A stretch of 64,000 bases of DNA from positions 1-64,000 of the forward strand of contig NZ_RYZZ01000037.1 of NCBI RefSeq assembly GCF_003989135.1. The letters are read 5' to 3'. This document shows, piece by piece, positions 40,239 through 48,506 of the stretch. A program made the position numbers and the translations under genes. The stretch is from Peribacillus cavernae (lineage in GTDB: Bacteria > Bacillota > Bacilli > Bacillales > DSM-1321). Each line of letters begins with the position of its first letter. Positions within the stretch are counted from its first letter, which is position 1. The notes under the pieces are model-generated. The model was not told the origin of the DNA. It saw only the letters and a program-made list of their open reading frames with translations, and searched no databases.

Positions 40239-40715
40239 AAATATGTATCGAACACGAGTACGTAACGATCTTCCTTGCACTATTATGAATAGTTGATTAC
40301 CTATTTTTGATCTTTCGACCATAAATAAACAGTTCACCACTCATAATAATGGTTCGTTCGACCATATAAAATACCTGTACACCCGTATACAACCTTTCGG
40401 CTGTATATGAACGTTAACTTTAATTGAATCGTTTGCTCAATGAAGTCTGCGGCACTCGATATGATCTTCGCTCGACCCTATATGATAAGTTGGGACCTTA
40501 TAACAATAATATCTTCTAGAGAAACGACTGTCATAAAACCTTTCTTTACCATATAAAATCTTCCTTCTGATCGAATACAGATAGAGTATTTATTTCTAAA
40601 TGATCTATCTGGTTTGCAATCTTTGGCTGAATTATATATATCCTTCAGGATATATATAATTTTGGGCTCAACCGTTACGTACTCGATACATTTATAATGA
40701 CCAAATTCAGTTCAA
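40196..40715 (-). ncRNA. candidate large structured non-coding RNA (about 500 nt)
   Basis: No protein frame occupies 39.97-40.87 kb. On the minus strand two complementary segments (40690-40673 and 40267-40244) form an 18-bp closing stem with one 6-nt bulge. Inside it are a hairpin TATATATATCC-TGAA-GGATATATA (about 40657-40634), a long-range pair CAGATAGA/TCTATCTG (about 40611-40578) and a stem ATACAGCC-GAAA-GGTTGTAT (about 40405-40386) with a GNRA tetraloop. The motif ATATGGTCGA or a variant recurs four times (near 40320, 40363, 40477 and 40552). A terminator follows directly. The 5' end is estimated. It does not resemble RNase P, tmRNA, 6S or a known riboswitch. Confidence 0.65.
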
Positions 40716-40822
40716 TATATACACAATTAAAATTTACCAAAGTGTTTTTCATCTATTACTATAATACGGATATGAAATAAAATGGTTTCAATTCCAGCAC
40801 GATCCAGAAAAAAATGTGCAAT

Positions 40823-40852
40823 AAAAAGAAGGAGCTTCCGCTCCTTCTTTTT
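40823..40852 (-). terminator. Terminator of the SASP gene
   Basis: The stem AAGAAGGAGC / GCTCCTTCTT has a TTCC-type loop and a T tail on the minus strand. Confidence 0.9.
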
Positions 40853-40879
40853 CAATCCATTCAAATATTAAGTTGTTAA

Positions 40880-41077
40880 TTAACGAGAGCCACCCATTTG
40901 TTGTTCAGCCATTTGTACCAAACGTTTAGTGATTTCTCCACCTACTGAACCGTTTGCACGTGAAGTAGTTTCTGCTCCAAGGTTTACTCCGAATTCAGAA
41001 GCGATTTCAGTCTTCATTTGTTGTAGTGCTTGTTCAGCACCGTTTACTAGTAGTTGATTGCTGTTGTTACTTGCCAT
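40880..41077 (-). CDS. small acid-soluble spore protein, alpha/beta type
   Basis: The product is 65 residues, starting at ATG 41077 after AGGAGGTG. It has both alpha/beta-SASP signatures: [20 protein letters not shown] (containing the GPR protease cleavage site EFG) and [20 protein letters not shown]. These proteins coat and protect spore DNA and are degraded at germination. A SigG-type promoter lies upstream. Several paralogues (sspA-D) are usual per genome, so a letter is not assigned. Confidence 0.97.
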   Translation of the reverse strand: MASNNSNQLLVNGAEQALQQMKTEIASEFGVNLGAETTSRANGSVGGEITKRLVQMAEQQMGGSR

Positions 41078-41121
41078 GTTTATCACCTCCTACTTTAATG
41101 ATTTGTTTTTTTACAATAAAT

Positions 41122-41153
41122 TATTAATGGTAATTTCTGTAGCATTTTATACA
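41122..41153 (-). promoter_or_regulatory. SigG-type promoter of the SASP gene
   Basis: On the minus strand TGTATA, 18 nt and CATTAATA match the forespore SigG consensus (TGHATR, 17-18 nt, CATWHTA) with one mismatch in the -10 box. It is 45 bp upstream of the start codon. Confidence 0.7.
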
Positions 41154-41263
41154 AAGTGAAAAGGTCACGTTTAAACTGTTTTTTTTCATATCATGTATCT
41201 CTTTTAGTGAACATACAATGGTTGTAGCATTCACTTTATAACCCTAATAAGGAGGAAAGGCGC

Positions 41264-42550
41264 TTGCAAATCCATGTCGTTAGAGAAAATCAGACTCTTA
41301 TCAGTATCGCACAGGCTTTTAATGTAAACGTTGACGAGCTGATCAGATCGAATGAAATCCCTAATCCGAACGACCTTGTTGTCGGTCAGGCTCTTGTAAT
41401 TCCAATCACCGGCAGCTATTACTATGTCCAGCCCGGAGACAGCCTTTGGTCGATCTCCCAGAGAGTGGGTGTTCCCTACGAGGCGCTGGCAAGGATAAAC
41501 GGCATCTCGGTTAATCAAAGCCTAAGCGTTGGCTACCGGCTTTATATTCCTCCGCAGGCAAAAACCAATGCAGAATTCAATGCATATGTGGAGCCTCGGG
41601 GCACGACAGTCAGCCCTAATCTTGAAAGCAGCTCCAGGCAAGCGGCTCCGAATCTGACTTATTTAGCTCCTTTCAGTTTTCAGGCCTTGCGTGATGGTAC
41701 ATTAAGAGAACCGCTTCTAAACAATTTTCCGGCAATTGCAAGAGAAAATAATGTGGTTTTGATGATGGTCATCACTAATCAGGAGAATGACCAGTTTAAC
41801 GATGAACTTGGGCAGATTTTGCTCAATAATATGGAAATCCAAAACAGGTTTCTAGACAATATTGTAAGAACTGCGCAAAGATACGGGTTTGAGGATATTC
41901 ATTTTGATTTTGAATATCTACGGCCCCAGGACCAGGAGGCATATAACCAATTTTTGCGGCGGGCAAAGGCCCGGTTCAATCAGGAAGGCTGGCTCTTGTC
42001 AACCGCCCTCGCACCGAAAACAAGTGCCACCCAGCAAGGCCGCTGGTATGAAGCCCATGACTATCAAGCTCATGGAGAAATAGTTGATTTCGTCGTCATC
42101 ATGACCTATGAGTGGGGCTACAGCGGCGGCCCGGCGATGGCTGTATCTCCTATTGGCCCTGTCAGAAGAGTGTTAGAATACGCAATTACCGAAATGCCTT
42201 CCTCAAAAATCATGATGGGACAGAATTTATATGGATATGATTGGACGCTCCCCTTTGTCCAGGGGTCGACAGCGAGAGCCGTAAGTCCGCAGCAGGCCAT
42301 ACAACTCGCCGCCCGCAATAATGTACCTATTCTATACGACTACAATGCCCAGGCACCTCACTTTAACTATACCGATCAAGAAGGAAGAAGGCATGAGGTA
42401 TGGTTCGAGGATGCGCGTTCCATCCAGGCTAAATTTGATTTGATCAAGGAATTGAATCTGCGCGGAATGAGCTATTGGAAACTGGGTTTATCTTTCCCGC
42501 AGAATTGGCTGCTTATTAGAGATAACTTCAATGTCAGAAAACGAACATAA
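41264..42550 (+). CDS. sleL: spore cortex/peptidoglycan glucosaminidase SleL (YaaH)
   Basis: The product is 428 residues with a TTG start at 41264, eight bases after AGGAGG. Two LysM domains lie at about 1-45 and 48-95 (HVVRENQTLISIAQAFNVNV, YYVQPGDSLWSISQRVGVPY). A GH18 catalytic domain follows, with the motif DIHFDFEYLRPQDQEAYNQF around residues 209-228 (the acid Glu is in DFE) and NLYGYDWTLPFVQ, RRHEVWFEDARSIQAKF downstream. Sequence and length closely follow B. subtilis YaaH. SleL/YaaH is an N-acetylglucosaminidase in spores that trims cortex fragments during germination. There is no signal peptide, as expected for mother-cell synthesis. Confidence 0.95.
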   Translation: MQIHVVRENQTLISIAQAFNVNVDELIRSNEIPNPNDLVVGQALVIPITGSYYYVQPGDSLWSISQRVGVPYEALARINGISVNQSLSVGYRLYIPPQAKTNAEFNAYVEPRGTTVSPNLESSSRQAAPNLTYLAPFSFQALRDGTLREPLLNNFPAIARENNVVLMMVITNQENDQFNDELGQILLNNMEIQNRFLDNIVRTAQRYGFEDIHFDFEYLRPQDQEAYNQFLRRAKARFNQEGWLLSTALAPKTSATQQGRWYEAHDYQAHGEIVDFVVIMTYEWGYSGGPAMAVSPIGPVRRVLEYAITEMPSSKIMMGQNLYGYDWTLPFVQGSTARAVSPQQAIQLAARNNVPILYDYNAQAPHFNYTDQEGRRHEVWFEDARSIQAKFDLIKELNLRGMSYWKLGLSFPQNWLLIRDNFNVRKRT

Positions 42551-42691
42551 GACAGGAGGCTGACTCCGCTTGGGTCATGCCTTTTTTTTATAGCAGCAAC
42601 ATGTAACCTGACTCTGCCCCGCTTTCCTCATCCTGTTGATATGGGACGGCTTCTTTTTGTCCATAATGATAGTGGATAGGAGAGATGAGAG

Positions 42692-43696
42692 ATGTTACGA
42701 GTGAGGTATATGGGAAACTTCCCGCGTTTACCGAGATTGACTAGGTTATTATTATTAATAATTGTTGTGTTGTGTTGTTTTGGGATGCTTATTCATTTAG
42801 TAGAGCCCGAAACATTTGGAACTGTTTTCGATGGAATTTGGTGGACGATTGTGACGATAGCTACAGTCGGCTACGGAGATTTCGCCCCTTCAACCGTTGC
42901 AGGGAAAATGATTGGCATTATCTTAATTTTATCCGGTGCCGGACTGGTTTCTTCTTATTTTGCTACGATAGCGGCGGTTGCTGTTTCATCGGAGCATCTT
43001 TATATGGAAGGAAAAAAGGATTTCACCAGAGAAAGCCATATCATCATTGTCGGCTGGAATGAACGTTCCAAAGAAATTATTAGAGAAATGAAAATCCTTG
43101 AACCCATTATCCCTATCGTCTTGATTGATGATTCCTTGCAAAAGCATCCCCTTCCAAGAGAGAATGTCCATTTTATCCATGGCAAAGCGACTCACGATGG
43201 TGTTCTGTCCAAAGCAAACATAAAGAAAGCTGAAAAAGTACTAATCACTGCCGATTTAAGGCAAGATGAATTTCAGGCTGATATGTTCACGATTTTAACA
43301 TTGCTTGCTGTAAAGGGGGCAAAGGCAGACATATTCTGCCTTGCGGAGATACTGACAAGGGAACAGATCGCAAATGCCTTCAGGGCAGGTGCTGATGGCA
43401 TTATTGAAACCAATCGGTTTGCAAGTGAAGTAATGGTAAAAAGTTTGTTGGATAAAATCGTGCCCGAGTTTAATGAGGAAGATGCCGAAGAACAGGACAG
43501 TAAAATCAGGTTTAGGCCGATTCCTATTCTTCAGGAATGGCAGGGGCTCACTTTCAAGGAATTGATCCCCTTTTTGCTGGACCAAAACAGGCTAGCAGTA
43601 GGCATAGAGAGGGAAGGCCAGAATGTAATCCAGCCTCCTCCTGATTACAGGGTTCATCATGGTGACAGCGTGCTAATCATCCATACTCAAGATTGA
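42692..43696 (+). CDS. yugO: potassium channel YugO
   Basis: The product is 334 residues. Helix 1 (about 18-36), pore loop and helix 2 (about 70-95) flank the selectivity filter TVGYGD (58-63). They are followed by an RCK/TrkA-N domain (HIIIVGWNERSKEIIREMKI) and a TrkA-C-like domain to the end. B. subtilis YugO is a K+ channel involved in biofilm formation and electrical signalling. Start ATG 42692 follows GGAGAG. Its stop overlaps the convergent yugN gene by 10 bp. Confidence 0.95.
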   Translation: MLRVRYMGNFPRLPRLTRLLLLIIVVLCCFGMLIHLVEPETFGTVFDGIWWTIVTIATVGYGDFAPSTVAGKMIGIILILSGAGLVSSYFATIAAVAVSSEHLYMEGKKDFTRESHIIIVGWNERSKEIIREMKILEPIIPIVLIDDSLQKHPLPRENVHFIHGKATHDGVLSKANIKKAEKVLITADLRQDEFQADMFTILTLLAVKGAKADIFCLAEILTREQIANAFRAGADGIIETNRFASEVMVKSLLDKIVPEFNEEDAEEQDSKIRFRPIPILQEWQGLTFKELIPFLLDQNRLAVGIEREGQNVIQPPPDYRVHHGDSVLIIHTQD

Positions 43697-44097
43697 TCCA
43701 GAAGCTGCTTTTCCAGATCATGGACCAAGGACTTGCCCAATCCGATGTAGTTTTCCGGAAACTCGGCATCCGGGTTCTTTGGTTCCTGGAATTGATTGAA
43801 GGCTGCAGAAATATTGCCGATGTTACCCTCATCATCAATTGCATCCTGATATTGGTGCGAAAGCAGGAATGGCTTTTGTAACTCGACTGTCGTCCCATTT
43901 GAATCCAATTGGCCATCCACGGCACGGAATGGGATACGCAGGAATTGATAACCGTCTGAGTCATCAATTTTATAATCAAAATAGCCATGGTCATATTCCC
44001 AGTTCCCAGATATATCATAGCCCAGCGGTTTCATCTCGGATTCAAGTTCATACAATACGAAAGTTTTTCCCTCAAGTCGGGAAGAAAGCTCAATCAT
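43687..44097 (-). CDS. yugN: YugN-like protein
   Basis: The 136-residue soluble protein is rich in acidic and aromatic residues. Segments such as EYDHGYFDYKIDDSDGYQFL and the QFQEPKNPDAEFPENYIGLG end are characteristic of the YugN-like family, whose function is unknown. The position between yugO (convergent) and pgi matches B. subtilis. Confidence 0.9.
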   Translation of the reverse strand: MIELSSRLEGKTFVLYELESEMKPLGYDISGNWEYDHGYFDYKIDDSDGYQFLRIPFRAVDGQLDSNGTTVELQKPFLLSHQYQDAIDDEGNIGNISAAFNQFQEPKNPDAEFPENYIGLGKSLVHDLEKQLLDQS

Positions 44098-44173
44098 TCT
44101 AAAAACTCCTTTGTTCTCTTTTTTTTAGCTTAACCAGAGAACAAAAAAAAATAACAGGATATCAAAAACGAGA

Positions 44174-44201
44174 AAAACCTTGCCATATCCGGCAAGGTTT
44201 T
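44174..44201 (-). terminator. Terminator of pgi
   Basis: The stem AAAACCTTGCC / GGCAAGGTTTT has a T-rich end on the minus strand (TTTTTCTC), 18 bp past the pgi stop. Confidence 0.85.
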
Positions 44202-44218
44202 CAATCTTTATCCATTCC

Positions 44219-45571
44219 TTATTTCTCCAAGCGCTTTTCCAGCTCTGCTTTCTTCTCTTCGAATCCCGGTTTCCCTAACAGGGCAAACATATTTACTTTG
44301 TAGGCCTCCACACCAGGCTGGTCGAAAGGATTCACTCCCAGTAAGTAGCCGCTCATCGCGCACGCTTTCTCGAAGAAATAGACAAGATAGCCAAATGTAT
44401 AGGCATCAAGTGAAGGAATGCTGACAATAAGGTTAGGCACGCCTCCGTCGGTATGGGCAAGTAATGTGCCTTCGAATGCTTTATTATTCACAAAATCCAC
44501 TGTTTCACCGGCCAGGTAATTCAAACCGTCCAAGTCACTGCCATCTTCTTCAATCGTTAATTCATGACGTGCCTTTTCTACCTTGATTACGGTTTCAAAT
44601 AGGTCACGACGGCCTTCCTGAACGTATTGTCCCAATGAATGCAGGTCCGTTGAAAAGTTTGCGGATGAAGGAAAGATTCCTTTTTGGTCTTTGCCTTCAC
44701 TTTCGCCGAAGAGCTGCTTCCACCACTCGGCAAAGTATTGCAGCCCCGGCTCATAGTTAATCAGCATTTCAATTGTTTTTCCTTTATTGTAAAGAAGGTT
44801 ACGGACAACAGCATACTGGTAAGCCGGGTTTTCGGCTAGCTCGGATTTGTTGAAATCCTCTCTCGCCGCAGCGGCTCCCTTCATCATTGCCTCAATATCC
44901 GCCCCGCTGGCCGCTATCGGCAGCAGCCCTACAGCAGTCAATACGGAATAGCGTCCGCCGACGTCATCCGGAATTACAAACGTTTCATACCCTTCTTCAA
45001 CAGCAAGCGTTTTTAATGCGCCCCTTGCTTTATCAGTCGTTGCATAAATGCGTTTGCGCGCTTCTTCCGTGCCATATTTTTCTTCAAGAAGTTTGCGAAA
45101 AATCCGGAAAGCAAGAGCTGGTTCCGTCGTTGTCCCTGATTTCGAAATGACATTAATCGAAAAGTCTTTACCTTCAAGTAAATCGATAAGATCTGTCATA
45201 TAAGTCGAGCTAATATTATTTCCTGCAAACAATACTTGCGGCATTTTTCTTTTATCCTTTTGCAAAACATTATAGAAGCTATGCTGCAAAGCCTCAACAG
45301 CTGCGCGTGCACCTAAATAAGAGCCCCCGATGCCAATGACCAATAAAACATCCGAGTCCGCTTGAATTTTGGCAGCCGCTTTTTGAATACGGGAAAACTC
45401 TACTTTATTATAATCAACAGGCAGGTCGATCCACCCAAGGAAGCTACTTCCAGCCCCACTTTGTCCGTGCAGGGAGTGATGAGCCACTTTAACTGCATCC
45501 TGCAGATATGTAATTTCATGCTCCCTGAAAAAAGACAACGCCTTTGAGTAATCGAAACGAATATGTGTCAT
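44219..45571 (-). CDS. pgi: glucose-6-phosphate isomerase
   Basis: The 450 residues are the standard bacillar length. Pgi interconverts glucose-6-phosphate and fructose-6-phosphate in glycolysis. The two PGI signatures are seen: [19 protein letters not shown] followed by [18 protein letters not shown] in the sugar-phosphate-binding part, and [18 protein letters not shown] near the C-terminus. The catalytic Glu lies in [14 protein letters not shown] and His in the [14 protein letters not shown] region. Start ATG 45571 follows GGAGGAACT. Confidence 0.98.
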   Translation of the reverse strand: MTHIRFDYSKALSFFREHEITYLQDAVKVAHHSLHGQSGAGSSFLGWIDLPVDYNKVEFSRIQKAAAKIQADSDVLLVIGIGGSYLGARAAVEALQHSFYNVLQKDKRKMPQVLFAGNNISSTYMTDLIDLLEGKDFSINVISKSGTTTEPALAFRIFRKLLEEKYGTEEARKRIYATTDKARGALKTLAVEEGYETFVIPDDVGGRYSVLTAVGLLPIAASGADIEAMMKGAAAAREDFNKSELAENPAYQYAVVRNLLYNKGKTIEMLINYEPGLQYFAEWWKQLFGESEGKDQKGIFPSSANFSTDLHSLGQYVQEGRRDLFETVIKVEKARHELTIEEDGSDLDGLNYLAGETVDFVNNKAFEGTLLAHTDGGVPNLIVSIPSLDAYTFGYLVYFFEKACAMSGYLLGVNPFDQPGVEAYKVNMFALLGKPGFEEKKAELEKRLEK

Positions 45572-45636
45572 GATCTATTAGTTCCTCCATCTTCTAAAAG
45601 AGTACCCTTCCACTTAAACGAAAGTCGGCCTGATAA

Positions 45637-46800
45637 TCAAAGTGACGCCTGTAAAATGGCAACCACATCTGCACGATTCAATTTTTTAAAGTTGCCAAAT
45701 TCACCGTTCACCATTGCTTTGTCAGCCATTGTTTCCATTTGTGAATCATCAATTTCATAATCGGCAAGTTTTGTTGGGGCGCCAAGGCTGCTCCAGAACC
45801 CGCGAAGCTTTTCAATGCCTTCAAGGGCTGTTTCTTCATCGGTCTTGCCTTCCGGATTTACATTGAATACCCGTACTGCCATTTGTTTAAATCGTTCGAC
45901 ATTTTCGTTCAAAACATGCTTCATCCAGTTCGGGAACAAAATCGCGAGCCCTCCTGCATGCGGGATATCATAAACAGCCGAAACAGCATGTTCGATGTTA
46001 TGAGTTGCCCAGTCTCCATGATAGCCTACCTGTAGATAGCCATTTAACGCAATCGTTCCGGAATAAAGAATCGTTTCCCGATGTTCGTAGCTTTCAAGGT
46101 CTTCCAGGAGTTGAGGCGCTGTTTCGATTACAGTCCGTAACAGCGATTCACAGAAACGATCCTGTAAAGGCGCATGTGTGCTCGGATGAAAATATTGTTC
46201 AAACACATGGCTCATCATATCAACCATGCCATAGACTGTTTGATTTTTTGGGACGGTAAACGTATTAACCGGATCCAGGATGGAAAACTGCGGAAATACC
46301 AGTGGGCTGCCCCAGCCGTATTTTTCTTTTGTTTCCCAATTGGTTATCACCGAACCGGAGTTCATTTCAGAGCCAGTGGCTGCCAACGTCAAGACAGTTC
46401 CAAACGGCAAAGCTTCCTTTACCGGTGCCTTTTTGATCACTAGATCCCATACATCGCCTTCAAATTTCGCGCCTGCAGCAATAGCCTTGGTACAGTCGAT
46501 GACACTTCCCCCGCCGACAGCAAGGATAAAGTCAATATTCTGTGCCTTACAGATTTCAACGCCTTTTCGAACTGTTGAAAGCCGTGGATTCGGTTCGACG
46601 CCTGGCAACTCATGAATTTCTGCTTCTATTTCCTGTAACTGATTAATGACTTGATCATAAAGGCCGTTTTTTTTAATGCTGCCTCCTCCATAGACAAGCA
46701 AGATCCTTTTTCCGTACTGTGGTATTTCCGCCTTCAGCTGCTCTACCTGCCCTTTGCCAAAAATTAATTTTGTAGGATTTTTATATATAAAGTTTTGCAT
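45637..46800 (-). CDS. yugJ: iron-containing alcohol dehydrogenase (butanol dehydrogenase type)
   Basis: The product is 387 residues. The N-terminal Rossmann-like part has [20 protein letters not shown] and [18 protein letters not shown] (NAD(P)H loop). The helical C-terminal part has metal ligands in [13 protein letters not shown] and [20 protein letters not shown] (the conserved His residues for iron). It reduces aldehydes to alcohols with NAD(P)H. B. subtilis has a tandem pair (yugJ, yugK) here. This genome has one copy, which I name yugJ by position. Confidence 0.93.
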   Translation of the reverse strand: MQNFIYKNPTKLIFGKGQVEQLKAEIPQYGKRILLVYGGGSIKKNGLYDQVINQLQEIEAEIHELPGVEPNPRLSTVRKGVEICKAQNIDFILAVGGGSVIDCTKAIAAGAKFEGDVWDLVIKKAPVKEALPFGTVLTLAATGSEMNSGSVITNWETKEKYGWGSPLVFPQFSILDPVNTFTVPKNQTVYGMVDMMSHVFEQYFHPSTHAPLQDRFCESLLRTVIETAPQLLEDLESYEHRETILYSGTIALNGYLQVGYHGDWATHNIEHAVSAVYDIPHAGGLAILFPNWMKHVLNENVERFKQMAVRVFNVNPEGKTDEETALEGIEKLRGFWSSLGAPTKLADYEIDDSQMETMADKAMVNGEFGNFKKLNRADVVAILQASL

Positions 46801-46887
46801 ATTGCTACCTCCTTTTTATTCATTATGGCCTATTTCAACATTAAATTTCAAAGAATGTGATTGTACTAAAGAAATACCGTCACCGGT

Positions 46888-47045
46888 CCTTGGCTTACAA
46901 AGCAATTGTTCTCCAGTTAAAGCATTGATTAGCCAAGGAGACACCCGACAGGCATAAGACAAGCAGATGCATGGGGAGCGGTTTTCTCCCCATCAGCTGA
47001 TTGGCTTATGACCCGAGGGTGGCAGGTGTAAGGTTAGACACCAGT
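46888..47045. other. structured intergenic DNA upstream of yugJ
   Basis: Two nested hairpins are visible. CCTTGGCT / AGCCAAGG (46891-46942) encloses about 35 nt. Then CATAAG...CTTATG encloses a strong inner stem ATGGGGAG-CGGTTTT-CTCCCCAT (about 46970-46992). No reading frame covers the region. It could be a cis-acting RNA of yugJ or yuzA, or a decayed small-RNA gene. Confidence 0.4.
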
Positions 47046-47226
47046 CTAAGTTCAAAAAGTTATACTTTCTTATCTTTTAAGAAAAGCTGAAGCACCTTGT
47101 TGAAGCCAGTCATTTTACAAAAGACTGCCTTTTTTAGTCAGCAAAGAAAAAGCCCAAGGTTCTGCATATTTTTAGAACAAGAAAAGCACCCTATTAAATG
47201 AAACTGCTATTAAGGAGGACATACAA

Positions 47227-47460
47227 ATGAGTGGCATTCAAAGAACTGCACTTGTGCTTACGATTATCGGAGCCATTAACTGGGGGCTTATCGGTTTTTT
47301 CCAGTTCGATTTAGTCGCTGCCATTTTTGGCGGGCAAGCTTCAGGACTATCCCGGATCATTTACGGTCTGGTCGGTATTGCCGGATTGATTAACTTGGGC
47401 ATTCTATTTAAACCGAACCAGGAATTTTCAAAAGAACCAGAAGCCAAAACAAGCCGATAA
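47227..47460 (+). CDS. yuzA: DUF378 membrane protein YuzA
   Basis: The product is 77 residues, with AGGAGG upstream. Two helices bear the DUF378 motif TIIGAINWGLIGFFQFDLVA and IIYGLVGIAGLINLG. Function unknown. B. subtilis YuzA has the same length and the same place next to yugI and yugJ. Confidence 0.93.
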   Translation: MSGIQRTALVLTIIGAINWGLIGFFQFDLVAAIFGGQASGLSRIIYGLVGIAGLINLGILFKPNQEFSKEPEAKTSR

Positions 47461-47497
47461 GAAAAAATAGCCGGTAACCCGCCGGCTATTTTTTATG
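47461..47497 (+). terminator. Terminator of yuzA
   Basis: The stem AATAGCCGG / CCGGCTATT with loop TAACCCG is followed by TTTT. Confidence 0.9.
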
Positions 47498-47553
47498 GGC
47501 TGCAAGTTCAGGCAGTCCATAAGTTATGCCTGATCCTTTTTTACAGCTCGTAT

Positions 47554-47708
47554 AGCTGAATTCAAGTTGGTCTCAGCTTGAATATCTATCTTTTCGCTTG
47601 ATTCAGTGCTGTTTTCGCTTGATTATCAGTTTTTTCGCTTGAATCCACATTGTTTTCGCTCGATTAACTGTTTTTTCGCTTGAATTCAAGTTTTTTTCGC
47701 TTGATTAC
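47554..47708. repeat. array B: eight units with strictly alternating 21/20-bp spacing
   Basis: The core TTTTCGCTTGATT recurs. Unit starts lie at 47554 and 47575 (degenerate AGCTGAATT and AGCTTGAAT), then 47595, 47616, 47636, 47657, 47677 and 47698. The steps are 21, 20, 21, 20, 21, 20 and 21. The filler between cores is not conserved. The array lies between the convergent genes yuzA and yugI, outside both terminators. Confidence 0.88.
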
Positions 47709-47786
47709 CTCAGCTTACGATTATCTCTGGCTCCTTTTTTGTTCTGTACCTGATTTGTAAAATAATTAATAGCCGCTACAATAATA

Positions 47787-47886
47787 AAACAGCCGGCTTA
47801 AAACGGTCTGACTAGGCCATCCGTAAACGATTATCATGCAATCGTATATGGTGAACCTACCCCATGCCCATTTCAGCCGGCTTTCT
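47787..47886. other. long imperfect hairpin, possibly the yugI terminator or a small RNA
   Basis: The palindromic 8-mer AGCCGGCT occurs at both ends (47791 and 47875). The centre forms CCGTAAACGATT / AATCGTATATGG with one mismatch and one G-U pair. The whole about 100 nt can fold as one long rod. It begins directly after the yugI stop. Its length is unusual for a simple terminator. Confidence 0.45.
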
Positions 47887-47889
47887 TAG

Positions 47890-48294
47890 TTACTTTTTTA
47901 TTAAATCTTCACGCTGGGATTGATCAATCCACTCTTGAAGTTTGTCTTTTAATGTGTTAAATCCTTCAGAGGAATCATTTGTTCCAGCTTTTACAGCCGC
48001 CTGGCGTTTCTTAGGCGCTTTTTTCGCTGGAGCTGCCGGGCGCTCCGGAGCTTCTTCAGTAGCCCGGATGGATAACCCGATTTTCCCTGCCGCTTCATCC
48101 ACGGAAAGAACCTTAACCTGTACTTCATCTCCTACCTTTAAGTGATCATTGATATCCTTCACATAACCATGGGTAATTTCGGAAATATGCACTAAACCTT
48201 GTGTCGAATCATCAAGAGCAACAAACGCACCGTACGGCTGAATGCCTGTTACTTTACCAGTAACTACAGTTCCAACTTCAAATTTTTCAGACAT
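47890..48294 (-). CDS. yugI: S1-domain RNA-binding protein YugI (GSP13-like)
   Basis: The product is 134 residues, starting at ATG 48294 after AGGAGTG. An S1 domain (about residues 5-75) has VGTVVTGKVTGIQPYGAFVA, LVHISEITHGYVKDIN and VKVLSVDEAAGKIGLSIRAT. A Pro/Ala/Lys-rich linker and a short acidic/amphipathic tail follow. B. subtilis YugI (GSP13) is a stress protein associated with ribosomes. The position beside alaT and yuzA is conserved. Confidence 0.93.
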   Translation of the reverse strand: MSEKFEVGTVVTGKVTGIQPYGAFVALDDSTQGLVHISEITHGYVKDINDHLKVGDEVQVKVLSVDEAAGKIGLSIRATEEAPERPAAPAKKAPKKRQAAVKAGTNDSSEGFNTLKDKLQEWIDQSQREDLIKK

Positions 48295-48449
48295 GGTAAC
48301 ACTCCTAAATAAATTATATTTTTCCTCTTTTTCACGCAATATAAAATTATATCATACATATCAATATTTATCAAAATTGATTTTTTGCCAATTACACTTT
48401 CCAGTCCTCGTCCTATCTTTTCATTCCTCTATCTCAAAAATACATCAAA

Positions 48450-48481
48450 AAAACAGAAAAAGCTTAATCATGGATTAAGCC
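48450..48481 (-). terminator. Terminator of alaR-alaT
   Basis: On the minus strand GCTTAATCCATGATTAAGC is followed by TTTTTCTGTTTTTTT, 26 bp past the alaT stop. Confidence 0.9.
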
Positions 48482-48506
48482 TATACAAAGCGGAATTCTG
48501 TTTTTT

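Noticed and set aside
47010-47030. T-box-like antiterminator motif (GAGGGTGGCAGG)
   Set aside because: It lacks the complete AGGGTGGNACCGCG sequence, has no specifier stem upstream, and neither yuzA nor yugJ is an amino-acid or aminoacyl-tRNA synthetase gene.
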